The notes under the pieces: generated by a model
Databases searched by the model: none
What the model was told of the DNA's origin: nothing
What the model saw: the letters and a program-made list of their open reading frames with translations, nothing else
Assembly: GCF_030813915.1 (NCBI RefSeq)
Contig: NZ_JAUSUJ010000008.1
Span: forward strand, 62,001-126,000
Direction of reading: 5' to 3'
Source: Rhodoplanes tepidamans
Lineage (GTDB): Bacteria; Pseudomonadota; Alphaproteobacteria; Rhizobiales; Xanthobacteraceae
Length of the DNA: 64,000 nucleotides
Shown: positions 10,872 through 31,147 of the stretch, one piece after another
Numbering within the stretch: the stretch's first letter is position 1
How the letters are laid out: every line of letters begins with the position of its first letter
Translations under genes and position numbers: made by a program

Positions 10872-11708
10872 TTACTTCTTCTTCCGCGCGTGGCGGCTCG
10901 AAACGATGAACTTCGTGGTGCTCTTGTTCTTCCGGGTCTTCTTGCCCTTGGTCGGGAAACCCCACGGAGTCACCGGATGCCGCCCGCCCGAGGTGCGGCC
11001 TTCGCCGCCGCCGTGCGGATGATCGACCGGATTCATCGTCACGCCACGATTGTGCGGACGCTGACCGAGCCAGCGGGACCGTCCCGCCTTGCCGATCGAG
11101 GTGTTCATGTGGTCGGGGTTGGACACCGCCCCGACGGTCGCCATGCAGCGGCCGTGGACCAGGCGCTGCTCTCCCGAGTTCATGCGCAGGATGACGTAGT
11201 CGCGGTCGCGACCGACGATCTGCGTGTAGGTGCCGGCCGAGCGCGCGATCTGCCCGCCCTTGCCGATCTTGAGCTCGACGTTGTGCACGATCGTGCCGAT
11301 CGGCATCGAGGCCAGCGGCATCGCGTTGCCGGGCTTCACGTCGACCTTCTCGCCGGAGACGACCGTGTCGCCGGGGCCGAGACGCTGCGGCGCCAGGATG
11401 TAGGCGAGCTCGCCGTCCTGGTACTTGATCAGCGCGATGAAGGCCGAGCGGCCCGGATCGTACTCGATCCGCTCGACGGTCGCCGGCTGGTCGTGCTTCG
11501 CGCGCTTGAAGTCGACGAGGCGCAGCGACTGCTTGTGGCCGCCGCCGCGGAACCGCACCGTGGTGCGGCCGGTGTTGTTGCGCCCGCCCGAGGAGCTCTT
11601 GCCCACGGTGAGCGCCTTGACCGGCTTGCCCTTGTAGAGCGCCGAACGATCGACCAGGACGAGCTGGCGCTGGCCCGGGGTCGTCGGCTTGAAAGTCTTG
11701 AGTGCCAT
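10872..11708 (-). CDS. rplB: 50S ribosomal protein L2
   Basis: L2 is essential for subunit association and peptidyl transfer. It has 278 residues, the usual length. It starts [20 protein letters not shown]. The C-terminal signature [18 protein letters not shown] carries the functionally important histidine. It lies 10 bp after rplW and 11 bp before rpsS. Confidence 0.98.
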   Translation of the reverse strand: MALKTFKPTTPGQRQLVLVDRSALYKGKPVKALTVGKSSSGGRNNTGRTTVRFRGGGHKQSLRLVDFKRAKHDQPATVERIEYDPGRSAFIALIKYQDGELAYILAPQRLGPGDTVVSGEKVDVKPGNAMPLASMPIGTIVHNVELKIGKGGQIARSAGTYTQIVGRDRDYVILRMNSGEQRLVHGRCMATVGAVSNPDHMNTSIGKAGRSRWLGQRPHNRGVTMNPVDHPHGGGEGRTSGGRHPVTPWGFPTKGKKTRKNKSTTKFIVSSRHARKKK

Positions 11709-11718
11709 CGCCGTTTCC

Positions 11719-12018
11719 TCAGAGCCCGGTGGTCACGTCGATCCGGTGGCCCTCCTCGAGGGTCACGATCGCCTTCTTGACGTCCGAGGTCTCGCCCTTG
11801 ACGCCCCGGAAGCGGCGCAGCTTGCCCTTGCGGATCAGCGTGTTGACCGACTTCACCTTGACGTCGAACAGCTTCTCCACCGCGTCCTTGATCTGCGGCT
11901 TGGTCGCCGTCTTGCGCACGTTGAAGAGCACCTGGTTGTGCTCCGACGCGACGGTCGCCTTCTCGGTGATGATCGGGTTGACGATCACGTCGTAGTGGCG
12001 CGGGTCCCTGGTGCTCAT
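11719..12018 (-). CDS. rplW: 50S ribosomal protein L23
   Basis: L23 sits at the tunnel exit and is the main docking site for SRP and trigger factor. The 99-residue protein has the conserved N-terminus [20 protein letters not shown] and the loop [20 protein letters not shown]. Its start overlaps the rplD stop by 4 nt, giving translational coupling. Confidence 0.97.
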   Translation of the reverse strand: MSTRDPRHYDVIVNPIITEKATVASEHNQVLFNVRKTATKPQIKDAVEKLFDVKVKSVNTLIRKGKLRRFRGVKGETSDVKKAIVTLEEGHRIDVTTGL

Positions 12019-12635
12019 TTGAAGCGCGCCTCCAGCGCATCGACCGCGGCCCGCGTCAGCACGAGCGTGTTCCGACGCAGGATGTCGTAGACGTTGATGC
12101 CCTGCACCGGCAGCACGTCGATGTTCGGAATGTTCCGGGCCGCGAGCGTGAACTTGGTCTCCAGCTCGGCGCCGTCGATGATCAGCGCGTTCTGCACGCC
12201 GAGCTTCGCGAACCGGGCCTTCAGCGTCTTGGTCTTGCCGTCGTCGAGCGCCGCCCGGTCGAGCACCACGATGCCGCCGTCCTTGGCCTTGGCCGAGAGG
12301 GCGTGCCGCAGCGCGAGCGCCCGCACCTTCTTGGGCAGCTCGATCGCGTGGCTGCGGACCTGCGGACCGAAGGCGCGGCCGCCGCCCCGGAACTGCGGCA
12401 CGCGGGCCGAGCCGTGGCGGGCACTGCCGGTGCCCTTCTGCTTGTACATCTTCTTGCCGGTCCGCCAGATCTCCGCGCGGTTCTTGACCGCGTGGGTGCC
12501 GCGCTGACGACGCGACAGCTGCCAGACGATGCAGCGCTGGATGAGGTCGGCGCGCGGCTCCAGGCCGAAGATCTCGGCCGAGAGCTCGATCGAGCCCGAC
12601 GTCTCGCCGTCGAGGGTGGTGACCTTGAATTCCAT
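12015..12635 (-). CDS. rplD: 50S ribosomal protein L4
   Basis: L4 lines the exit tunnel; in E. coli it also autoregulates the S10 operon by attenuation. It has 206 residues. The tunnel loop [20 protein letters not shown] and the adjacent [20 protein letters not shown] are typical. Only one base separates it from rplC, and it overlaps rplW. Whether L4 autoregulation operates here cannot be judged. Confidence 0.97.
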   Translation of the reverse strand: MEFKVTTLDGETSGSIELSAEIFGLEPRADLIQRCIVWQLSRRQRGTHAVKNRAEIWRTGKKMYKQKGTGSARHGSARVPQFRGGGRAFGPQVRSHAIELPKKVRALALRHALSAKAKDGGIVVLDRAALDDGKTKTLKARFAKLGVQNALIIDGAELETKFTLAARNIPNIDVLPVQGINVYDILRRNTLVLTRAAVDALEARFK

Positions 12636-12636
12636 C

Positions 12637-13380
12637 TTACGCTCCCTCGCCCGGCGTGGACGCCTCGGCCGCCGGGGCAGCGTCGCTCGCCGCGCCGTCG
12701 CCGGCCGGCAGGCGGAACTTGCCCGGACGCGGCGCGTCCTTCGGCAGCGACTTCTTCACGGCGTCGCGCACCGTGATCCAGCCGCCCTTGCCGCCCGGCA
12801 CCGCCCCCTCGACCAGGATGAGGCCGCGGGCGACGTCGGTCTGCACCACCTTGAGGTTCAGGGTGGTGACCCGCTCGACGCCGAGATGGCCGGCCATCTT
12901 CTTGTTCTTGAAGGTCTTGCCGGGATCCTGACGGCCGCCGGTCGAACCGTGCGAACGGTGCGAGATCGACACGCCGTGCGACGCGCGCAGGCCGCCGAAG
13001 TTCCACCGCTTCATCGGTCCGGCGAAGCCCTTGCCGATCGAGGTGCCGGTGACGTCGACGAACTGGCCGACCACGAAGTGGTCCGCCGTGATCTCGGCGC
13101 CGACCGGGATCAGCGCGTCGTCGTTCACGCGGAACTCGACCACCTCGCGCTTCGGCTCGACCTTCGCCACGGCGAAGTGGCCGCGCTCGGCCTTCGTCAC
13201 GTTCTTCGGCTTGCGGGTGCCCGAGCCGAGTTGCATGGCGACGTAGCCGTTCTTTTCCTTGGTGCGGTGAGCCACGACCTGACAGTTCGCGAGCCTGAGC
13301 ACCGTGACGGGCACGTGCTCCCCCGCATCCGTGTAGACGCGGGTCATCCCGACCTTTTGTGCGATCACACCGGAACGCAT
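12637..13380 (-). CDS. rplC: 50S ribosomal protein L3
   Basis: L3 is an early-assembly protein near the peptidyl transferase centre. It starts [20 protein letters not shown]. The signature region [20 protein letters not shown] and the [20 protein letters not shown] finger loop are complete. At 247 residues it exceeds the roughly 210 of E. coli, mainly through an Ala/Glu-rich C-terminal tail ([20 protein letters not shown]) of about 25 residues, a length variation often seen in this class. Confidence 0.97.
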   Translation of the reverse strand: MRSGVIAQKVGMTRVYTDAGEHVPVTVLRLANCQVVAHRTKEKNGYVAMQLGSGTRKPKNVTKAERGHFAVAKVEPKREVVEFRVNDDALIPVGAEITADHFVVGQFVDVTGTSIGKGFAGPMKRWNFGGLRASHGVSISHRSHGSTGGRQDPGKTFKNKKMAGHLGVERVTTLNLKVVQTDVARGLILVEGAVPGGKGGWITVRDAVKKSLPKDAPRPGKFRLPAGDGAASDAAPAAEASTPGEGA

Positions 13381-13417
13381 CGTTCTCGTCCTTTTCTGCG
13401 CTCTGCCGTGCGGCGCC

Positions 13418-13726
13418 TTAGAGCTTGATCTCGACGTCCACGCCGGCGGCGAGGTCGAGCTTCATCAAGGCGTCGACGGTCTGCGGAGTCGGATCGACGA
13501 TGTCGAGCAACCGCTTGTGGGTGCGCATCTCGAACTGCTCGCGGCTCTTCTTGTCGACGTGTGGCGAGCGATTGACGGTGAACTTCTCGATCTTGGTCGG
13601 CAGCGGGATCGGCCCGCGCACCTGCGCGCCCGTCCGCTTGGCCGTCGCCACGATCTCGCGCGTCGAGGCGTCGAGAATACGGTGATCGAACGCCTTGAGG
13701 CGAATTCTGATGTTCTGGCCGTTCAT
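13418..13726 (-). CDS. rpsJ: 30S ribosomal protein S10 (NusE)
   Basis: S10 works in the 30S head and, as NusE, in antitermination complexes. The 102-residue protein has the family length, starts [20 protein letters not shown] and has the signature [20 protein letters not shown]. It heads the S10 cluster and is separated from tuf by 106 bp of short repeats. I see no strong promoter in that gap, so it may be co-transcribed with the str genes. Confidence 0.98.
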   Translation of the reverse strand: MNGQNIRIRLKAFDHRILDASTREIVATAKRTGAQVRGPIPLPTKIEKFTVNRSPHVDKKSREQFEMRTHKRLLDIVDPTPQTVDALMKLDLAAGVDVEIKL

Positions 13727-13832
13727 TGTCTCTCTGCCTCGATAGGCGCGAGTAGCGACTGCAAGTGGCGAATAGTGAGTAGCGAGTAGCGAGTAGCGAG
13801 CCAGTCGCTACTCCCCATTCGCTATTCGCCGC
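13727..13832 (-). repeat. tuf-rpsJ spacer made of GAGTAGCGA-type tandem and inverted repeats
   Basis: The gap holds a run of the heptamer family GCGAGTA/GTGAGTA at about 13766-13802. It is bounded by complementary copies (GAGTAGCGACT near 13750 and AGTCGCTACTC near 13803-13813; GGCGAATAGTGAG and the CTATTCGCC region). The transcript can therefore form a long imperfect hairpin. It could be a processing or pausing site between the str and S10 messages, or a mobile-type intergenic repeat. The structure is seen; the function is unknown. Confidence 0.6.
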
Positions 13833-15023
<1,191 letters not shown>

Positions 15024-15086
15024 CGGGACTCTCCGTTGCCTCTAGACGTCTCTTTCGTTGCGGTCGTGGCGGTCAGGCTGTCGCCG

Positions 15087-17159
<2,073 letters not shown>

Positions 17160-17196
17160 AGGGGTCTCCTTCAGTGTCTCTTACGGTTCGCCCGCA

Positions 17197-17667
17197 TCAC
17201 CAGCGGTAGTGCGAGAACGCGCGGTTCGCTTCCGCCATGCGGTGCGTGTCCTCGCGCTTCTTCACCGCGTTGCCGCGGTTGTTCGAGGCGTCGAGCAGCT
17301 CGGCCGAGAGCCGCTCGGTCATGGTCTTCTCGTTGCGATCGCGCGCCGCCGAGATCAGCCAGCGGATGCCGAGCGCCTGACGGCGGTCGGTGCGGACCTC
17401 GACCGGCACCTGGTAGGTGGCGCCGCCGACGCGCCGCGAGCGGACCTCGATGGCCGGCATTACGTTGTCGAGCGCCGACTGGAAGACCGACAGCGGGTTG
17501 GTCTTGGTCTTGCCCTCGATGATGTCGAAGGCGCCGTACACGATCGCCTCGGCGGCCGACTTCTTGCCGGCGTACATGATCGAGTTCATGAACTTGGTGA
17601 CGACCACGTTCCCGAACTTGGGATCCGGGAGGATTTCGCGCTTGTCGGCACGGTGACGACGGGACAT
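17197..17667 (-). CDS. rpsG: 30S ribosomal protein S7
   Basis: S7 nucleates assembly of the 30S head; in E. coli it represses part of the str operon. The 156-residue reading from the ATG at 17667 ([20 protein letters not shown]) has the signature [20 protein letters not shown]. It ends [20 protein letters not shown]. It follows rpsL by 17 bp. Confidence 0.98.
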   Translation of the reverse strand: MSRRHRADKREILPDPKFGNVVVTKFMNSIMYAGKKSAAEAIVYGAFDIIEGKTKTNPLSVFQSALDNVMPAIEVRSRRVGGATYQVPVEVRTDRRQALGIRWLISAARDRNEKTMTERLSAELLDASNNRGNAVKKREDTHRMAEANRAFSHYRW

Positions 17668-17684
17668 GTCGTGTTCTCCCGATC

Positions 17685-18056
17685 TTACTTCGGACGCTTC
17701 GCGCCGTACTTCGAACGACGCTGCTTGCGGTTCTTGACGCCCTGGGTGTCGAGCACGCCGCGCAGGATGTGGTAGCGCACGCCCGGAAGGTCCTTGACGC
17801 GGCCGCCGCGGATCATGACGACCGAGTGCTCCTGCAGGTTGTGGCCCTCGCCCGGAATGTAGCCGATCACCTCGAAGCCGTTGGTGAGACGAACCTTCGC
17901 CACCTTGCGGAGGGCCGAGTTCGGCTTCTTCGGCGTCGTCGTGTAGACGCGCGTGCACACGCCCCGCTTCTGCGGGCTCTGCTGCAGGGCCGGGACCTTC
18001 TTGCGCGCCCGCTGCGGGACGCGCGGATTTCGGATCAGCTGATTGATCGTCGGCAT
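17685..18056 (-). CDS. rpsL: 30S ribosomal protein S12
   Basis: S12 is a decoding-centre protein and the classical streptomycin target. It has 123 residues. The loop [20 protein letters not shown] and the [15 protein letters not shown] segment keep the wild-type lysines, so the sequence predicts streptomycin sensitivity at this gene. It is the first gene of the str operon, with a strong promoter about 370 bp upstream. Confidence 0.98.
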   Translation of the reverse strand: MPTINQLIRNPRVPQRARKKVPALQQSPQKRGVCTRVYTTTPKKPNSALRKVAKVRLTNGFEVIGYIPGEGHNLQEHSVVMIRGGRVKDLPGVRYHILRGVLDTQGVKNRKQRRSKYGAKRPK

Positions 18057-18425
18057 CGCTCGCCTTCAGTCTCCCTGCGGGTTTCCCCGACTTCGCGGGT
18101 CACCCCGCCCTGCGGGTTGCCCCGATTAACGGGGCGCGCCCGCCCGCGCCGAATTGTCGTGCGGCTCCACGCTCACGCGCGAAAACGCCCGGCGCGCCGA
18201 TCCCTCGCGAGGATGGCGCCCCATCGACAGAGGACCGCGCGGCGTCACCGCCCCGCGTTCGTGTACACCAAGCCTGACATTCGTGTGTCAGAGGCAGCGT
18301 TTGAGCATCAATCGTCGAGGCTGGAGTGTCCCGCGGGCGACCGGGTGCCGAAGGCACCGCATGTCGATTGCGAGGGACGAGCCGTTCCGATCAGCGAAGC
18401 TCACCGCCTGCCGAAAAGTGGGCGG
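18057..18425 (-). promoter_or_regulatory. Long leader of the rpsL operon
   Basis: If transcription starts at the promoter at 18426-18454, the rpsL message has a leader of roughly 360 nt with no convincing ORF. It contains a small inverted repeat CTGACA/TGTCAG (18274-18291). Just before rpsL it has a G/C-rich stretch with repeated CCCTGCGGGT-like units and a perfect CCCCG-ATTAA-CGGGG hairpin (near 18121-18136). No known riboswitch was recognised. A regulatory role is inferred only from length and structure. Confidence 0.4.
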
Positions 18426-18454
18426 GTTTTAACGGCCGGGCCCAGTGAAGTCAA
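18426..18454 (-). promoter_or_regulatory. Promoter of the rpsL-rpsG-fusA-tuf operon
   Basis: On the minus strand TTGACT (18449-18454) and TAAAAC (18426-18431) are separated by exactly 17 bp. It lies just beyond the 3' end of the glucosidase gene (stop at 18502) and points toward rpsL, giving the str operon its own start. Confidence 0.6.
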
Positions 18455-18501
18455 GCGTTAACGGCCGCGCCCGCACGCGGTTTTTCGGTCCGGTCGCGGG
18501 A

Positions 18502-20169
18502 TCAGGCCGCAGCGTCCAGTCCGATCACGGCGCCCTCGTGGCTGCGCAAGTATATTTCGCCCGTGACCTCCTCGCCGTCGCGGTCGCCCAGCGCGGAGAC
18601 GAGGATTCGCCCGTTCGACACCGCCCCGCGCACCGTGAGACTCACCGGCTCGGCGCCCAGGTTGAGCGCCACCATGACGCGGTCGCGCCCCAGGCTGCGC
18701 ACGTAGACGATGAGATCGCCGCTCGCCGCGATCGGCTCGTAGCTGCCCCGGCCGAGCACCGGCCGGGTCCGCCGCAGGGCGATCAGACGGCGGTAGAGGT
18801 TGAGCAGCGAGCCGACGTCACCTCTCTGATTCAGTACGTTTTCCTGCCCCGCATCGGGGGCCGTCGGCAGCCACGGCTCGGCCGTCGAGAAGCCGGCCGA
18901 CTCGCCCCGGTCCCACTGCATCGGGGTGCGGCAGCCGTCGCGGCCGACGCCGATTCCCGGCACGTTCTTCTCGAACGGATCGCGGATCCGGTCGGGCGGA
19001 ATGGCGACGTCGACCATTCCGATCTCCTCGCCGTAATAGATGGTGGGGGTGCCGCGCAGGGTGAGCAGCAGCATGGCGGCGACGCGCAGCTGCTCGCGGC
19101 CGATTCGGCTGCCGACGCGCGGGCGGTCGTGATTCCCCAGCACCCAGTTCGGCCAGCCGCCGGGCGGCAGCGCCGATTCGTACTCGTCGATCAGCCGCGC
19201 GATTCGCCGCGCCTCCCACGGGGCATTGAGTAGCGCAAAATTGAACGGCAGATGGGCCCCGGAGAGGTCGGTTCCGTAATAGGTGACCAGCCGCTCGATC
19301 GGCAGGTAGATCTCGCCGATCAGCACCCGGCTGTCGAACTCCTCGACGACGCGCCGCATCTCGGCGATCACCTCGTGCACCTCGGGGCGGTCGGCCGTGT
19401 AGACCGGCACCACCGATTCGACCGGCGGACGGCCGGGGTGCCAGTCCGGGTTCGGCGGGTTGTCGCGGAACTGGTCGTCCTTGATCAGGTGCCAGATGAC
19501 GTCGACCCGGAAGCCGTCGACGCCGCGGCCCAGCCAGAACCGCATGACGTCGTACATGGCGCTGCGCACGGCGGGGTTGCGCCAGTTGAGGTCCGGCTGC
19601 TTGTCCAGGAAGGCGTGGTAGTAGTACTGGCCGGTGCCCGGGTCGAGCTCCCAGGCGCTGCCGCCGAACTCGGACAGCCAGTTGGTCGGCGGCCCGCCGT
19701 CGGGCGCCGGGTCATGCCAGATGTACCAGTCGCGCTTCGGGTTGTCGCGCGACGACCGGCTCTCCTCGAACCACGGGTGGCGGTCGGAGGTGTGGTTCGG
19801 CACCAGGTCGAGCAGCACCTTGAGGCCGTGCGCGTGCGCCGCCGCGAGCAGGGCATCGAGGTCGTCCAGGGTGCCGAACACCGGATCGATGCCGGTGTAG
19901 TCGGAGATGTCGTAGCCGAAGTCGGCCATCGGCGACGGATAGATCGGCGACAGCCACAGGGCGTCGACCCCGAGCTCGACCAGGTGCGGCAGCCGCGCCA
20001 GGATGCCGGCGAGATCGCCGACCCCGTCGCCGTTCGAGTCCTGAAACGAGCGGGGATAGATCTGATAGAGAATCCCGGTCTGCCACCAGGTCGCCGCCGG
20101 CTCCCCGGCGGGGCCTGCGGCCTCCGCGGGCGTCGTCCTCGGTGTCGTCGCCGCGGCCACAGCGTCCAT
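18502..20169 (-). CDS. GH13 alpha-glucosidase (oligo-1,6-glucosidase/maltase type)
   Basis: This enzyme is predicted to hydrolyse short alpha-glucosides in the cytosol; there is no signal peptide. The 555-residue protein starts its (beta/alpha)8 barrel near residue 27 (WWQTGILYQIYPRSFQDSNG). It has the GH13 conserved regions DLVPNHTSD, GFRVDVIW, LIGEIYLP and VLGNHDRPR. By counting codons, the nucleophile is Asp223, the acid/base Glu286 and the third carboxylate Asp348. The first 25 residues are Ala/Pro/Thr-rich and variable. It is an odd neighbour between rpoC and rpsL. The rpoC terminator is about 270 bp upstream, so it is probably transcribed separately. Its exact substrate (maltose, isomaltose, trehalose-like) cannot be read from sequence. 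Confidence 0.9.
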   Translation of the reverse strand: MDAVAAATTPRTTPAEAAGPAGEPAATWWQTGILYQIYPRSFQDSNGDGVGDLAGILARLPHLVELGVDALWLSPIYPSPMADFGYDISDYTGIDPVFGTLDDLDALLAAAHAHGLKVLLDLVPNHTSDRHPWFEESRSSRDNPKRDWYIWHDPAPDGGPPTNWLSEFGGSAWELDPGTGQYYYHAFLDKQPDLNWRNPAVRSAMYDVMRFWLGRGVDGFRVDVIWHLIKDDQFRDNPPNPDWHPGRPPVESVVPVYTADRPEVHEVIAEMRRVVEEFDSRVLIGEIYLPIERLVTYYGTDLSGAHLPFNFALLNAPWEARRIARLIDEYESALPPGGWPNWVLGNHDRPRVGSRIGREQLRVAAMLLLTLRGTPTIYYGEEIGMVDVAIPPDRIRDPFEKNVPGIGVGRDGCRTPMQWDRGESAGFSTAEPWLPTAPDAGQENVLNQRGDVGSLLNLYRRLIALRRTRPVLGRGSYEPIAASGDLIVYVRSLGRDRVMVALNLGAEPVSLTVRGAVSNGRILVSALGDRDGEEVTGEIYLRSHEGAVIGLDAAA

Positions 20170-20435
20170 GGCGGGCCCCCTCTTCGTCCGTCGGCATTAC
20201 CGGTAGACGAACGCCTGCGGCGCGAAGGGGTTCGCCGATTTTTTGCAGGGCAGCGCAGCGGCGGACGCCGGCCGCCCGCCGCCGGCGCGCCGGGCTCCGC
20301 CACAGGGCCGCGCCTACGGGAGGGCCGCGTCTACGGGCCTCGTCCCGTGGCGACGCCTCGTACCCGGCGGCCCCGGGCCTCGCCCGGCTCCCCGGCCCGC
20401 CCGCGACCGGCTCCCGGCCCACACGGCACACAGGG
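20170..20435. other. Intergenic region upstream of the glucosidase
   Basis: This is GC-rich non-coding sequence between the glucosidase start and the rpoC terminator. A short T6 run (near 20240) is the only AT-rich spot. I see no convincing promoter boxes and no small gene. Confidence 0.4.
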
Positions 20436-20470
20436 ATAGAGAAAGGCCGCCCGTCGCCGGGCGGCCTTGG
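20436..20470 (-). terminator. Intrinsic terminator after rpoC
   Basis: A perfect 11-bp stem (AAGGCCGCCCG at 20443-20453 with CGGGCGGCCTT at 20458-20468) closes a 4-nt loop. Read on the minus strand it is followed by a pyrimidine/T-rich tail (TTTCTCTATCCC). It starts about 55 bp after the rpoC stop and is the clearest intrinsic terminator in the window. Confidence 0.85.
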
Positions 20471-20525
20471 TTGTCGTGCGGGGCACTCGGTTCCCCTGGA
20501 GGGGCCCTGTGCCCCTGCCCGGCCG

Positions 20526-24728
<4,203 letters not shown>

Positions 24729-24900
24729 CGCTGTCTCCACACTTGGTGGGTTCGACCGCCGACCGTTCCCGCAGCCGTGTCGTTCCGTGAAATCCGCCGA
24801 TGGCCTCGGGCTCGCGAGTGAGGCCACACGGGCGCGACCCGGCCGCGGCGTCTCCGCCGCGGCGTCGGGTGGGCCGGGACGTGCCCGGCCCGGTCGTCGT

Positions 24901-29022
<4,122 letters not shown>

Positions 29023-29217
29023 CGTGGCCTCTCGCTTCCTCCGCCGGCCGAAATGACCGCGGGGGGCTTCCGGGGGCTCTCGCGAGCGCTGCCGGAAGCG
29101 GCATGCCGGTGGGCTCTTCGCGACGCGTCTCGCAGCGCGGTCGCGCGCCCGCCGTCCAGGTCAGGCGATCCGGGCGTGCCCGGACCGCGCAATCACTTCC
29201 GCCCCGGAGGACGGCGT

Positions 29218-29244
29218 CGATTCCGCAATATAGGAACGGAATCG
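29218..29244 (-). terminator. Hairpin in the rplL-rpoB gap (possible attenuator or processing site)
   Basis: A perfect 8-bp inverted repeat (CGATTCCG at 29218-29225 and CGGAATCG at 29237-29244) with an 11-nt AT-rich loop lies 17 bp after the rplL stop. There is no T-run, so full termination is unlikely. In E. coli an attenuator and an RNase III site occupy the same gap, and a similar role is plausible here by position only. Confidence 0.4.
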
Positions 29245-29261
29245 ATTGACAAAGCTCACGA

Positions 29262-29636
29262 TTACTTGAGTTCGACCTTGGCGCCCACCTTCTCGAGGGT
29301 CGCCTTGATCTTCTCGGCCTCGTCCTTGTTGACGCCTTCCTTGACCGGCTTCGGGGCGCCCTCGACCAGATCCTTGGCCTCCTTGAGGCCGAGCCCGGTG
29401 AGCGCGCGCACCTCCTTGATGACCTCGATCTTCTTGTCGCCGGCGGCGGCCAGGATCACGTTGAACTCGGTCTTCTCCTCGACCGGAGCGGCGGCGGCGG
29501 CGGCCGGCCCGGCCGCGACGGCCACGGCGGCGGCGGCGGACACGCCCCACTTCTCCTCGAGCAGCTTGGCGAGCTCGGCCGCCTCGAGCACGGTGAGGCT
29601 CGACAGGTCGTCAACGATCTTCTGCAGATCAGCCAT
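29262..29636 (-). CDS. rplL: 50S ribosomal protein L7/L12
   Basis: This is the multicopy stalk protein that recruits translational GTPases. It has 124 residues: an N-terminal dimerisation domain ([20 protein letters not shown]), a flexible Ala-rich hinge near residues 33-52, and a C-terminal domain with [20 protein letters not shown] and ending [14 protein letters not shown]. It lies 46 bp after rplJ. Confidence 0.98.
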   Translation of the reverse strand: MADLQKIVDDLSSLTVLEAAELAKLLEEKWGVSAAAAVAVAAGPAAAAAAPVEEKTEFNVILAAAGDKKIEVIKEVRALTGLGLKEAKDLVEGAPKPVKEGVNKDEAEKIKATLEKVGAKVELK

Positions 29637-29682
29637 TGCAGTCAGTCCTTTTTCGATTTCGACACGTTCGGGTTAGCGAGCC

Positions 29683-30198
29683 TCACGCCTCGCTCTTGTC
29701 GGCATAGGCCTGAACCACCCGTGCGAGCTTGCCCGCGGGGGCGTTGACCAGCTGGGCCACCTTGGTCGCCGGGGCCTGGATGAGGCCGACGATCTTCGCG
29801 CGCAACTCGTCGAGGGACGGCAGCGAGGCGAGCGCCTTCACGCTGTCCGGGTTCAGGGCGGTCTTCCCCATCGCCCCGCCGAGGATCACGAACTTGTCGT
29901 TGGCCTTGGCGAAGTCGGAGACGACCTTGGGCGCGGCGATCGGATCACCCGAATAGGTGAGCACGGTCGGCCCCTTGAGCAGGGGCGCGACGACCGCCGC
30001 GTCGGTGCCGTCAAGAGCGATCTTGGCGAGACGGTTCTTGGCGACCTTCACGGACGCGCCAGCCTGCTTGGCCTGCTTGCGCAGGTTCTGCATCTGGGCG
30101 ACGCTCAGGCCGGCATAGTGAGCCACGACCACGACGTTGGAGGCCTTGAAGACCTCGTTCAGCGTCGTGACGAGCTCTTTCTTTGCCGCTCGATCCAC
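29683..30198 (-). CDS. rplJ: 50S ribosomal protein L10, GTG start
   Basis: L10 anchors the L7/L12 stalk on 23S rRNA; in many bacteria it represses its own operon. The frame is open for another 137 codons upstream, but the family start is (V/M)[21 protein letters not shown] at 30198 gives 171 residues, the normal length. [20 protein letters not shown] and [16 protein letters not shown] are typical. The ribosome binding site is only a purine-rich AGAGAGAG run, which may reflect regulation. Confidence 0.95.
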   Translation of the reverse strand: MDRAAKKELVTTLNEVFKASNVVVVAHYAGLSVAQMQNLRKQAKQAGASVKVAKNRLAKIALDGTDAAVVAPLLKGPTVLTYSGDPIAAPKVVSDFAKANDKFVILGGAMGKTALNPDSVKALASLPSLDELRAKIVGLIQAPATKVAQLVNAPAGKLARVVQAYADKSEA

Positions 30199-30640
30199 GT
30201 CTTGCTCTCTCTGGTTGGCGGCTCCGAAGCGAGCTGGAGCCACCGGTTGCGTCGACCGCCCCGCTCCCGCGTCTCGCGACACCGGAACCGGACGGCGCTT
30301 CTTGCCCTGTCCCCCGAGAGCGCGCGGACGCGCCGCCGGGACAAACCCGAGTCGGAACCGTACGGGGTCTCCCCCGAAACCGATCTTCCCCGTCTGTGCA
30401 GGCCCTTGGCAGAAGGAATTAAGCTTTTGCCTTTGCGACGACGCTCGGGCAGAAGCACCTGCAGTCTCGGACAGGACCGACCGTTCCACCGGAACGGCCG
30501 CGTGCCGCGGAGAGTTGGCAGACCGAGCCCCTGGTCCCTTCAGATCGATCCCGCCGGATGCCCAAAAGGAACAGAGTCCTGAACCGCCAGATTTTCCGAG
30601 AACACGCAAGGGCGCGCCGACAAAGGGCCGGCACGCCCGT
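30199..30640 (-). promoter_or_regulatory. rplJ leader (probable L10 autoregulatory region)
   Basis: The transcript from the promoter at 30647-30675 would carry about 440 nt before the rplJ GTG. The stretch is rich in self-complementary segments, for example CCGTTCC/GGAACGG around 30480-30500, and GCTCC..GGAGC close to the start. A structured rplJ leader that binds L10 is known in E. coli. Its existence here is inferred from position and length; I did not recognise a specific binding motif. Confidence 0.45.
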
Positions 30641-30646
30641 GGGGGC

Positions 30647-30675
30647 TATTTAACGAGTCGGATGCGGTTTGCCAA
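30647..30675 (-). promoter_or_regulatory. Promoter of the rplJ-rplL-rpoB-rpoC operon
   Basis: On the minus strand TTGGCA (30670-30675) is followed after exactly 17 bp by TAAATA (30647-30652). It is the first strong promoter upstream of rplJ. It shows that in this genome the operon starts at rplJ, without rplK-rplA. Confidence 0.65.
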
Positions 30676-31147
30676 GCCCCCTCGCCCGCTTCCGTCGGAA
30701 TCGGGACGTTCCGGTGGACAAAGGCTGGCTTCACGCGGGCACCACCCGGCGCCCCGCACGCGGGCGACCCCGATCGGACAGGGTCGGCGACCGTCCCTGC
30801 ATAGCATGCCTTTATGTATAAAGCATGAGGGCCAGTACGGGGGTGCTCTCCGCCCCCGTCCGGACGCCGCCGCCGCGGCCCGGGGCGGCACGCGGGCCGG
30901 CTTCCGGGCGCCGCTATCGCCGGTCTCGTGCACGGGCATCGACGGATCGACGTGAAGCACCATCGTCACCCGGACGAGCGGGCGCGGACGCGTCCGGCCG
31001 GAACGCGACGAGCCGGCCCCCGCCGGAGCAGGCGGCGGAGGCCGGACTCGCAGCACCCGCGCGTGGCCACGGGAAGCTCGGAGAACGTCTGTCCAGCGGA
31101 TTAGCACGCCCGCTCTTGTGGGGGTCTTTCCGAAGTCGGTCGAATTG
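30676..31147. other. 472-bp intergenic region with an AT-rich palindrome
   Basis: This is non-coding sequence between the histidine kinase stop and the rplJ promoter. The only clear signal is an interrupted palindrome at about 30804-30826 (GCATGC..TTTAT-GT-ATAAA-GCATG). It is strikingly AT-rich for this genome. It may be an operator, a promoter -10 region or a terminator remnant. The rest is GC-rich without a gene I can support. Confidence 0.4.

Noticed and set aside
29245-29290. Plus-strand TTGACA promoter in the rplL-rpoB gap
   Set aside because: A TTGACA exists on the plus strand near 29246, but no fitting -10 box follows and it would read antisense into rplL.
30199-30609. N-terminal extension of L10 in frame
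   Set aside because: It lies inside the transcript leader, is Arg/Gly/Pro-rich without similarity, and the GTG at 30198 matches the conserved L10 start.
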